Source: Eutypa lata
Lineage: Eukaryota; Ascomycota; Sordariomycetes; Xylariales; Diatrypaceae
Length of the DNA stretch: 64,000 nucleotides
Direction: 5' to 3'
Assembly: GCA_022661535.1 (NCBI GenBank)
Contig: JAKULF010000011.1
Coordinates: 620,001-684,000, forward strand
Shown here one piece after another: positions 33,488 through 42,706 of this stretch. The first letter of the stretch is position 1. Every line of letters begins with the position of its first letter. The translations under genes were made by a program, and so were the position numbers. The notes under the pieces are model-generated. The model saw only the letters and a list, made by a program, of their open reading frames with translations. It had not been told where the DNA came from and searched no databases.

Positions 33488-35491
33488 GTGGATATCGCGT
33501 CCCTCCTCAAGGCCTCCGACTCAAATGAGTCCTCCGTGTCTCCGCCGCGCCAGCAAACCAGCAGATCCGCGTCATTACCCCCTACCGCCACGGCGGCGGC
33601 AGCGGTCGTCACGACGGCATCAGCAGCAACGGGAGCGGTGGCCGTTGGGCCGCCATTGTACGGCCATCCTCCGACGGCAGCAGCAGTCGCTCGTTTCGGA
33701 CTAGCACCGGCAGTAGCAGGGGTAGCAGGGGTAGGAGTAGGAGTAGGAGTAGGAGGAGCAGAACGAGGAGGAGGAGGGGGTAGTAGAGGAGGAGGAGCAG
33801 GAGGAGTTCACGGCAAGCGAAGCATGCCGCCCCACGCCTCGGAGTCGCCGGCGAAGAAGCAGAGCAAGTGGTCGCCCGAGGAGGATTCCCTGATCATCGA
33901 GCTCCGCGGTAGCGGAATGAAGTGGGAAGACATCTCGAAGCGGCTGCCGGGACGGAGCGCCATCAGCTGCCGTCTTCACTACCAGAACTACCTCGAGAGG
34001 CGGAGCGAGTGGGACGAGGAGCGCAAGAACAAGCTCGCAAGACTGTACGAAAGGTAAGTAAATCAAAAATCCCCGAAGTCAGAAGAAGGAAAACGAACGA
34101 GAGAAGCAAAGGAAAGAAAGTAAGAGATGAAGAAAGCACGAATGTAACAAAAAAAGAGAAGAAAAGTCCTATGTTTTGGGATCTGATGTATCAGAAACAT
34201 TTTTTAAGGGGGAGATGTGTGTGTGTGGTGGCGGTAGTTTGTTTGCTTTGTGTTTAAGAAAAAGGAGAAGCAATAGGTAACAACGCGGGGGGGGAGGAGG
34301 GCAGCGGGTTTGAACCCTTTTATTTATTTTAAAAAGACCGAAAAAACTAACCGATATTCATTTTCCCCCAAAACCAGGTTCAAGCCCGAGATGTGGGCGA
34401 AAGTCGCGGAGGAGATGGCGATCCCCTGGCGGGCGGCCGAGGCGATGCACTGGCAGCTGGGCGAGCAGGACATGGCGCGCCGCGCGGGCGTGACCCCCTT
34501 TTCGCTGACGGCGCAGAGCCTGGACCCTCACCACCACCCGGGCGGACACGGACACCACGGACACCACCGTGGATCGCCTCGTGGCCACTCGCACTCGCAC
34601 TCGCACTCGCAGGGCTCCGGGCGCGAGATGATCGGACCCGGAGGACGATGGGCTCGTGGAGGAGGCCCGCCGGGCCCAGCACCGGCGCCACCACCGCCTC
34701 CTCCGCCACCGCCCCCGCCCCCGTCGTCATTGAGTCGAACGTATACGATGCGTCGGCAGAGCAGCGGTGGGAGTAGTAGTGGCGGCGGTAGCCGCCATCA
34801 TCACCAACAACAGCAGCAGCACCATCACCACCACATCCCGACCGTCCACGAGCAACAGCAACAGCAGCAACAGCAGCAGCAACACGTCGTCACGATCATC
34901 GAGGGCTACCCAACAGCAGCAGGACCATACACCTCCCCACACCTGCATCCACAGCACCATCTCCACCAACCGCCACCACCACCACCACCACCACCACCAC
35001 AACAACAACAACACCCTTACCATCACCAAGGTGGGGGTCTACTAGCACCCATACAAACAGCACAACCGCCACCGCCACCGCCACCGCCACCGCAACAGCA
35101 GCAGCAGCAACAGCCGCAGAACAGCAGAGGAGGAGGATCCGGTATGTTGCTTCTCCCGGGCGTCGCGGAGCTGACGACGGGCGTTAGTCCATACAATACG
35201 CCTGCGTACTCCTCGGGCGGAGTGATGGGGAGCCCGGCGGCGACTGTCGTCACGAGCCCCGGGCTACCGTATGCGCTTCCTCCGCCGCCGCCTCCGCCTA
35301 CGGCCGCAGCTTCGATGGGGGGGTTTCCCCCGCCACCACAACAGCAGCAGCAGCAGCAGCAGCAACCCGGCGGCGGTAGTTCAGGTGGGGGGAGTGGTAG
35401 TAGTTCGAAGCGCCGCAGGAGCAGTCCGGGCTCGGCGTCGCCCGAGGCGAGCAGGAGACGACAACACTTGCTGGAGCCGCGGCCGCCGTAG
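33488..35491 (+). CDS. Tandem Myb/SANT DNA-binding protein with poly-Q/H/P tail
   Basis: Exons 33488-34053 and 34378-35491 (324-nt intron), 559 aa if read from 33488. Residues 127-170 form a first Myb repeat (KWSPEEDSLIIELRGSGMKW ... LPGRSAISCRLHYQNYL). Residues about 177-225 form a second one (EERKNKLARLYERFKPEMW ... WRAAEAMHWQLG), split by the intron after LYER. Two repeats suggest sequence-specific DNA binding in the nucleus; the target is unknown. The tail is Pro, Gln, His and Gly homopolymer and ends in a basic, Ser-rich segment (SSKRRRSSPGSASPE) that could be a nuclear signal. The N-terminus reads as DIASLLKAS, an ending I associate with MDI-starting fungal regulators, but the codon before it is GTG in a good CCACCGTGG context. 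The first in-frame ATG is 33824, just before the DNA-binding domain. An upstream exon with the true ATG is the main alternative. Confidence 0.82.
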
Positions 35492-35798
35492 GTGTTAAGT
35501 GGTGATGTGGCGGCTTGTTTGTGTAAGAGGGAAGAAGTAGAAGAAGAAGAAGGAGAAGGGGGAACGGAGAGATGAAAATAAAGAAAGATAGAGGTGATAG
35601 AAGAAAAGAGGGATATGGAACAGAAGACAACGATAGAAGAAGAAGAAGAGGAAGAAGAAAAGGGGTACTGTAACGCTCGGGGAGCGAGCGAGCGAGGAAA
35701 TACAAAACGACGTAGAAGCAACAACAGGTCATATCCGACATCGAAGGACATCACAGCACCAGAACATATCCCCCACGTACATACAGATATGTACATAC

Positions 35799-35799
<1 letters not shown>

Positions 35800-35834
<35 letters not shown>

Positions 35835-35836
35835 GC
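35800..35836. repeat. (CAGA)n microsatellite
   Basis: About nine CAGA units, 310 bases after the Myb stop codon. Confidence 0.92.
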
Positions 35837-35903
35837 ACATACACGTTACACGTTACACCTAGTTAGAGGACGTGATGGGCGAAGCACACATAACGACAAG
35901 ACA

Positions 35904-35927
35904 CGGAAACGGAAACGGAAACGGAAA
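35904..35927. repeat. (CGGAAA)n hexanucleotide repeat
   Basis: Four CGGAAA units directly after the CAGA tract. Confidence 0.9.
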
Positions 35928-36002
35928 GACAAAAAAAGAAGGGAGAGGAAAGAGAAAGAAAAAAAAAAGGAATAAGGGGCATCAGCGTTGCATGAAGAAC
36001 CG

Positions 36003-36050
36003 GAGCGAGCGAACGAGCAAGCGAGCAAGCGAGCAAGCGAGCAAGCGAGC
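36003..36050. repeat. (GAGCAAGC)n octanucleotide repeat
   Basis: GAGCGAGC and GAGCGAAC units grading into four or five GAGCAAGC units. Units are contiguous with no spacers, so it is a minisatellite, not an array of the CRISPR type. Confidence 0.9.
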
Positions 36051-36295
36051 ATTTACACGGGGTTGGGTGCGTGGACGGCGGGACATGAGATTACTTTACG
36101 AGTATACACATGTCGGCACCTCCCCTTCCTCCTTTTTATTTCTCCTCCTCTCTTCTTCTTCTTCCTCTTCTCTGACGACAGATGACGATTTCATGATTTG
36201 ACGACATCACGGGATGACGCAATGTAATTTGGAGGAAAAAGATTTGGTTTCTTTTTTTCGGGTTATTTTCCTTCCTGTTTAAACATAGTATTGGA

Positions 36296-36410
36296 CGACG
36301 ATGACAACGACGACAACGACAGCAACGAAGACGACGAAGACGACGACGATGATGATGATAGATGAAATGGACGGGATGGGTGGATAGGATAGGATAGGAT
36401 ACATCTCTTT
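36296..36410. repeat. GAC/GAT trinucleotide tract and (GGATA)n
   Basis: Imperfect ACG/GAC/GAT triplets over 36296-36360, followed by four GGATA units (36383-36402). Confidence 0.85.
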
Positions 36411-37181
36411 GGGTCGGGCTATTTGAACATGGGAATACGAGAGACAAAAAGGGGGGGTTTCCTACTACTATTACTACTATGTTATATTTTACATTAATGA
36501 GGAGGGAACGAAGGATACGTAACGTCACGTCATGTCATGTCATACACAGGTCGGGAATTCTTTTTCTTCTTTCCTACTGGGTTGGTTTATTTATCGATAG
36601 TGATTTTCATTTTTCCTTCTTCGATTCGGACCTTGTCATAATCTTTCCTTCTTATTAGTACTACTACTACCACTACTACTACTACTTGGGGGCGTTCGAT
36701 GCATAGGAAAATATGGGCGCGAAGATAAAAAACGAAAAGTGCTTCTTCATTTTCTTAAGTCTGTTTTATTTCCGTTTTTTCCCCCTTCCTTTTTCTCCAC
36801 AAGGACCGACTCTTGGTTTGGAGGCTTAATGGGAATTTATTCTTTGGCCGGGCCGGCTGCAACAGCTGAAGAAGAAATGAGCGCCTTTAAAGGGGCGGTA
36901 ATAGGAGCGAGCGAGTGCGGCGGGTGTCTATTGGTCTGTTCGTTTATGTTTGGTTCCTGCTAGCTCATCAGTGTAGAGGAGGGGCAGTAGATTTGTTGAT
37001 ATCCTCCTTTCTAGAACAAAAGTTTAGACAATGGGGGTGGATGGATGGCTGATTACAAAAAATGGGCGTGGTTTATTTGGTTGTTTGTATGTACAGAATC
37101 CATAATATTAATCACCACGGTAAATCACACACAGGCATACAGGGAGTCTTTACTACTGTAAAATCAGGTGTTTTTATTTAT

Positions 37182-38114
37182 TTAACCTTCAATACGACTT
37201 ATTATGGCCCACCAATTGTCCTGATCGTAACCGCTTTCCAAGACTACACCTCCAGCAGCTACGACATCTTCCTCGAGCTCGCCCTTCTTATAAAGATGGT
37301 AATACCGCTGATATGTCTTATCGCCGCCTTGATCGTCTCCAGCTGCAGACTCCCCTGGCTTACTACCGCTAGTAGTAGCAGCAGAATCAGGAGCACCCTT
37401 CTTAGTAAGTTTCGGCTTAGGCTTAGGCTTAGGCTTTGCCTTCATGACCCAAGGCACCAGCCGGTCCTGATCAGCGCCCTCATCCCATCCACGCCTGCTA
37501 CTCCCCTGCTCCAGCGCCCACACGTAGACCATGGCCGTGCCCCCGTCCCCCTTCAGACACTCCAAAATAGCCTTCACGCCGCCAATCCTCCGGTCCTTCG
37601 TCGAGAGGTGGTGTAAGACGGCGATACAAATAGCAAAATCAACCCCCTTACATCCCTTCCCCTCATCCCCTTCTTGACCCAACCTGAAAGGCAGCGCCAA
37701 CCCATCCGCAACACCAACAGCCTCGCTCGCCATTGCCGCACCACCACCACCACCACCGACACCCTCCCAGCTCCGGCCCCTTGCCAGCCCAACCAGCGCG
37801 GCGCTGTAGTCGGAGCCCAGCAGGGCGACGTCCGGGTTGACGCCCAGGTACTTCCCGTTGCCGCAGCCGACGTCGACGCCGACGGCGCCGGGCTGCTGGG
37901 CGCGCAGGAACGCGGCCACGCGCGGCCAGGGCTTGTGGCGCGTCGCGGAGAAGTGCGGGGCGATGCTCTCGTAGACGCCGTGCACGTGCTGCTGCTCGTA
38001 GGACACGGCGGAGGCGGGGGCCGCGGTGGGGCTTTCCGCCCCTTGCTGTCCTTCTTCTTCTTCTTCTTCTGCTGGTTGCATGGATGATGATGATGGTGGC
38101 TGTGGATGGTTCAT
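37182..38114 (-). CDS. trm9: Trm9/ALKBH8-type tRNA (cm5U34) methyltransferase
   Basis: Single exon, 310 aa, ATG at 38114. The SAM-binding motif is VDVGCGNGKYLG (80-91) and the motif IV region is ICIAVLHHLST (162-172). The family-specific start YEQQHVHGVYESIAPHFSAT (39-58) and end DQDNWWAIISRIEG are both present. Trm9 methylates carboxymethyl-uridine at the tRNA wobble position to mcm5U, a step needed for efficient decoding of AGA/GAA-type codons, with Trm112 as partner. Two spots are expanded compared with the core fold: a Gly run near 118-125 and a KPKPKPKPK stretch near 226-234 made by an imperfect six-base repeat. The N-terminal 37 residues are acidic/Ser-rich and variable in the family. 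Met12 is an alternative start. Confidence 0.93.
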   Translation of the reverse strand: MNHPQPPSSSSMQPAEEEEEEGQQGAESPTAAPASAVSYEQQHVHGVYESIAPHFSATRHKPWPRVAAFLRAQQPGAVGVDVGCGNGKYLGVNPDVALLGSDYSAALVGLARGRSWEGVGGGGGGAAMASEAVGVADGLALPFRLGQEGDEGKGCKGVDFAICIAVLHHLSTKDRRIGGVKAILECLKGDGGTAMVYVWALEQGSSRRGWDEGADQDRLVPWVMKAKPKPKPKPKLTKKGAPDSAATTSGSKPGESAAGDDQGGDKTYQRYYHLYKKGELEEDVVAAGGVVLESGYDQDNWWAIISRIEG

Positions 38115-38263
38115 TACGATAGGCAGATAGGTGAGTGGGTGGGTGGATGGATGGATGGATGAGACTAGTTATGTAGGTGCTGCGCAAGCGAAACGAACGA
38201 ACGCCTGCAAATTAATAGATAGAGCTCACTGGTCAGGATGCGATGCGATGCGATGTGGTTGTA

Positions 38264-38344
38264 ATGTAGTGTAGTGTAGTGTAGTGTCGTGTAGGGTAGT
38301 AGCGCCGCAAGTAACGAATATTGTATGTATGTATGTATGTATGT
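38264..38344. repeat. (GTGTA)n and (GTAT)n tracts
   Basis: Four GTGTA units followed, after about 40 bases, by about five GTAT units; they lie 150-230 bases upstream of the Trm9 start codon. Confidence 0.85.
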
Positions 38345-38990
38345 AACTACGTACAGTACAAACCTTGACTCAACTTCAGCCCCTAAGTACTTCGTATAGG
38401 GCTCACGTACGTAATGTGTGTATGTACTCGTGTGTACGTATAATACAAGGAGGTAGGGCCGGGTGTGGTCGTATAAATAAATAAATAAAACTGCACGATC
38501 CCCGGAAAAGACTAGGTATTCCAGATGCGATGTGCAGCCCTTTTTTTCCAGGTTTTTTAAGTAACTTTTCCAGGGCTGAACCAGATGCGGCTGCGTTAAG
38601 GTTCCCTGGTTCCCGCTTCTTTACCCCGTAACCGGGGGTGGCTGGGTATGCAGGTATGTAGGCGTAAATGCAGCTGGTGGTGGTGGTGATGGCGCTGTGG
38701 TGGCGGCCGCGGGAGCGGTAGCAGAAAGCCGAAAGAGCAGAAGAGCTTTTTGCACCCCTGTGCGGCCTACAAATCGGAATGATTTAAGGGGAAATCTTCT
38801 CCTTTTCTTTTCTCTCTTTTTTCTGCACCTTCCTTCCTCTTTTCTTTTTTCCCGCCCCAGCTACCAAACTATGTACATGCACAAATGGAGATACATGCAT
38901 AAGCCTTCTGTATGTATGTACGAAGTATGTAGGTAATAGAACTTGGATACCTACCTACAAAAGGTACATGTATGTATTGTAACGTCGATC

Positions 38991-39014
38991 TGTATGTATG
39001 TATGTATGTATGTG
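38991..39014. repeat. (GTAT)n microsatellite
   Basis: Six GTAT units in non-coding sequence. Confidence 0.9.
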
Positions 39015-39225
39015 TGATGTGGAACCTTTTGATCTCAGGGATTGGAAAAAGTGCAGATTGCAGATGAAATCGCGATGCTGTGGGATATGAAAAGGTGCAT
39101 AGAAGAGATCTGGAATACCCCTCGTGCCCCTCAACCGAATAAAGAACTTTCGCCCCCAGGAGATTTTTAAGGGTAACATTGTTCGCCGCCTCAGCGTAGC
39201 AGCGGGACTGCGGGACTGCGGGAGC

Positions 39226-39226
<1 letters not shown>

Positions 39227-39255
<29 letters not shown>
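39227..39255. repeat. (CAG)n microsatellite
   Basis: About nine CAG units; the open frame across it (39124-39375) is not otherwise protein-like, so this does not appear to be a coding poly-Q tract. Confidence 0.85.
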
Positions 39256-39257
<2 letters not shown>

Positions 39258-40326
39258 GTGGCAGGGGTCGAAATCGGATTACACCATAACTACCTACATT
39301 GTAGGTACATATATAAGGCCGGGATTAGACGGGATTGGATCGCTAAAAATGACATGGATACCTATACATAGGTAGGTATGTATGTAGTATCTACGTAAGT
39401 AACCAGTAGGGAACTACAAACTACATACATACATGTAGGTATGTACAATACATACATGCTACATACATACCAGCTTACATGCTCTGCTCTTTCTGCTTTA
39501 TTTTATAGTCTTGGCAATGTACCGGGTCGGCAAGCCGCCGCCCATCTTCTCTGGTGCGTCGTTACGTGCCGGTTCCCTGGAAGTGAGTCCGAAATCAAGC
39601 AGGATTAATAAGGTTATCCCATGACAGCAGGGGCGGCAGGGATGGGTAGTATAACAACACCGCAACACCGCAACACCGAGAAGAGGAGAAGGGGGGGAAA
39701 AGGTAGTTTTAAAATCTGAGTGAGGCGGCTTATTTCTTCCTTTCTTCCTTTCTTTTCCTTTCTCCACGAACCCGGTAGAAATATTCTTCAATGTGCACAT
39801 CCCCATTCCATACCTACTTACATACCTATGGATGTATGCAGGTCTTGAAAGCGTATGTATGTACCCGAGACAAGACAAGACGCGTGTAGAACCAAGCACA
39901 GCATGGTTTCTTCTTCTTCTTCTTCAGAGAGGAGCACTTCTGAACCATCGATTCCTTCGGGTTTCTCGGTTCGCCCTGAATCATCGTCGTGTTACCCTGT
40001 AACGTAGAACCATCTCTCATGATTAGGTATTGGGTATGACACAAGCTGACAAGCCTTACCCAGTTCCACATGGGTAACTAGCAGATACGTATGTAGTCAG
40101 ATAATTACGAACACTTTTGTACAATGCCGGACACATGACGCTTGGCCGAGACAATTGTTACTGCGTTGCACTGACGATCCCGGATGGACCTTTAATTTGG
40201 ATACATGAGAATCGCAATTTACACCTCAAATGTAGCTTATAGTTAGTTAGGTACTTAATTACGTGCTAACTATCTAGTTCTTCGCAAATGACCTCGCCGC
40301 CAGCCGCCTCACTTTGTCCCGCTGGT

Positions 40327-41670
40327 TCATCGCCCACCCGTGTTCAGCGGGCTCTTCGGGTCGTACACATCCGTCGTGATCACATCAGGGTACTGAACAT
40401 CTCCCTGCTTGAGAGCTTCCTCCATGACCTCCATGATGACGATGCTCTCGGACAGAGGTAGCGTCGCGCTCTCCTTCTTGCCATCCCGGAGGCACCTCGC
40501 GCACTCGTCCGCCTCCCAGAACATGCCGTGACCCACGTCGCGCGCCTCGTCGACCGGGATGGGGCAGTCCACGACCTCGACCTTGCCACCGCCGTCCTTC
40601 TTGATGACCTTGTACTGCAGCGGCCTGTACGCAGGCCCGTCCACCTGGATCTCGCCAAGGGGCCCCTGGATCTTGATGGCGGGGCCTGACGTCTTCTGTC
40701 CGTCGACGTCCGTGGCGATCCGTAGCGACGTCATGGCTACTCCCTGGCTCTTGTGCTTCGGGAACTGCAGGATGACGGTGGTAGCCTCATCGGCTCCTGT
40801 GCTATACTTGTTGATCGCAGCGACGACCTTGGGTGCTTCCTTCTCCGCCTCTGGCTGCAAATGATATAGAAATTGGAATAGCCATGTCAGAGAATAGATT
40901 CCTAAGTCTAGCAGCGCACCGCCAGCCAAATCCGGGTTCACCATCCGATTCTCGTCGGGGAAAGTCACAGACCCATTGGGGCCGTCATTTCCGAGGGAGT
41001 TATCCGCTATGCGAGCAAGGTCAGTAACAGGTAATCTAGCCCTTTCATACCGTGAGGTATTTTATTGTAGAATCTGCCACGTCCGTTAAACTAAGATCAC
41101 TTACCGATCACTCTGTAGACAGGCCCAATGACGCCAGATTGTACGAGCTCCCTAACCTTAATGCTAAGAGGGAAATATCTCGTCCAGACAGCCTCCATCA
41201 AGAAGAGGTTCTTGGCCTTGGCGGTCTCGACGAGCTTCCGAGCTTGGGAGCCAGTGACGGTGAAAGCCTTCTCACATAACACGTGCTTCCCAGCCTCCAA
41301 GGCCAACATGGTGTTCTGGAAGTGGTGGCTGTGGGGGGTGGCGACATAGACAATATCGACATCTGGGTCATTGACTAGCTCGTGGTAGGAGCCATATGTC
41401 TTAACTCCCTCGGGTGCTTTTACCTTGTCGAGGAAGGCATCTGCGCTTGCCTTGGAGCTCGAAGAAGCCACCGCCACCAGCTTGTGAGCTATATCGTGCA
41501 CGTCACGGCTAGCGGGGTTGGTGAGCAGATCCTTAACAAAGGCTATACAATGCGAAGTCAGTCAGATATTTCGATGGTTGTAGATAAATAGTTACTGCTC
41601 TCAACTCACTCTGCGCAATACCGCCAGTGGCCATAATACCCCACCTGGGGGTAAACGGTTGAGACGCCAT
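40327..41670 (-). CDS. Gfo/Idh/MocA-type NAD(P) dehydrogenase (dihydrodiol / D-xylose dehydrogenase-like)
   Basis: Exons 41670-41610, 41542-41105, 41006-40327; introns 67 and 98 nt, 392 aa. The Rossmann motif is WGIMATGGIAQ (10-20) joined to TFVKDLL by intron 1. Typical downstream motifs are VYVATPHSHH, CEKAFTVTG (with the Glu-Lys pair of the family active site) and EAVWTRYFPL. The C-terminal alpha/beta domain starts near GGALLDLGIYSLTW. Dimeric dihydrodiol dehydrogenases and fungal NADP+ D-xylose dehydrogenases share this architecture; the substrate cannot be told from sequence. Rossmann position 17 is Gly where many relatives have Trp (ATGWIA). It is divergently transcribed from the aldo/keto reductase gene, sharing a 1 kb promoter interval. 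Confidence 0.9.
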
Positions 41671-42706
41671 ATTGACTCGAGAGTTAGCAGGAGAAACTGG
41701 ATGACTAATGCAGATTGGAAACTATATCGCTCAGAACTCTTCAATGCAGAGGATAGATATGAAGTAAAAGAAGGCTGAGACAAAGCGTAAGAAGAAACGC
41801 AAAAAGTTTGGGTTGTCAAAAGATGCGAAAGTAGGTAGTCACAGGTGGGGTAGATAGCATTCCCTTGATGGTGATACATACCAACCCACCTACCCCCTCC
41901 TTGTACGTACCCGGCCGAGATAAGTGTAGATCCGGGACATCGACTCCCGATCACCAGTTAAGCCGGCTAATAGATTATATGGACCTCGAAACGTACCTCT
42001 CTACACACACGCATGGCAACTAGATCGGAAACAAACACCAAACTTTACCATCACAAGGCTAACTAGGCGTCTGCCTACTTACCTGTTTATTCATTCATGC
42101 TTGCAGAGACCTAACTACTTTAGTTAGTGCTTACAAATTGTCTCAAAAAGCATACATGATGTAGTCTAGTTAAAAAAAGGTTATCTTATAAAAAGCAACG
42201 ACATCACGCGATTTGACCTCGTCCTTCCAAATCATCAACAAAGGGGCGTTTTTTTACTAGTAAGCTGGACTTCTAAGATTTTTCTCTATCGGAAAAAAAA
42301 GCCACACGCGGGATATCGGACTTTAGTTTGAACTTAAGCTACTCTAGCGTGAAGCCTCACGATGCTGGGCATCGTGGGTGAACAGCAGAAATGACAGGTA
42401 GTCTGGGAAGGAGGCGCGTGCCTATGGTATTCATGCGCGTAATATGGGACGGTCTCTCGTTGTGAAGAAACGATAGAATACAGCTGCCCGTCCAAGTCTA
42501 TAGTTAATAGTAATAAATCACGTTAAGTCTCCCCTTAACCTGCGTCTAGTACTACCCCCTATCATAAGTTCATCTCCGCTACAGTGATATCTACCCATTT
42601 AGGCCAGAAGAGCACCAAAGCAGTCCCGTCCAAAGTGCGGGAGTCCAATACATTGCCTGCTTACAGCCTCACTTTTACTTTACTTCACTTCACTTCACCA
42701 AGAAAG
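41671..42706. promoter_or_regulatory. Shared promoter interval of two divergent oxidoreductase genes
   Basis: About 1 kb between the start codons of the MocA-type dehydrogenase (-) and the aldo/keto reductase (+). No gene is seen in it. It contains poly-T and A-rich stretches (42170-42300) and, near the reductase start, TTTACTTCACTTCACTTCACC, typical of a fungal leader. Shared regulation is possible but not shown. Confidence 0.4.

Larger units (their letters stand above)
35492..37181. other. Intergenic between convergent Myb and Trm9 genes
   Basis: About 1.7 kb holding the 3' ends of both genes. It is unusually dense in short tandem repeats (listed separately) and has no accepted open frame; frames at 35872-36201(+) and 36136-36528(-) simply run through repeats. 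Confidence 0.65.
38115..40326. other. Intergenic, microsatellite-rich, upstream of Trm9
   Basis: About 2.2 kb. Tracts include GGAT/GGTG (38132-38160), GTGTA (38264-38284), GTAT (38323-38344, 38991-39014), CAG (39227-39255) and dispersed TACATACATGTAGGTA-like palindromic sequence (39420-39480). Open frames such as 39498-39899(-) look random. Nothing coding is supported. Confidence 0.6.

Noticed and set aside
35023..35844. 273-codon minus-strand open frame opposite the Myb gene
   Set aside because: It is the antisense shadow of GC-rich triplet repeats; its Cys, Gly and Ser runs mirror the Gln/Pro tracts of the real gene.
36003..36050. CRISPR-like direct repeats
   Set aside because: The units are contiguous 8-mers without spacers, in a eukaryotic genome; this is a minisatellite.
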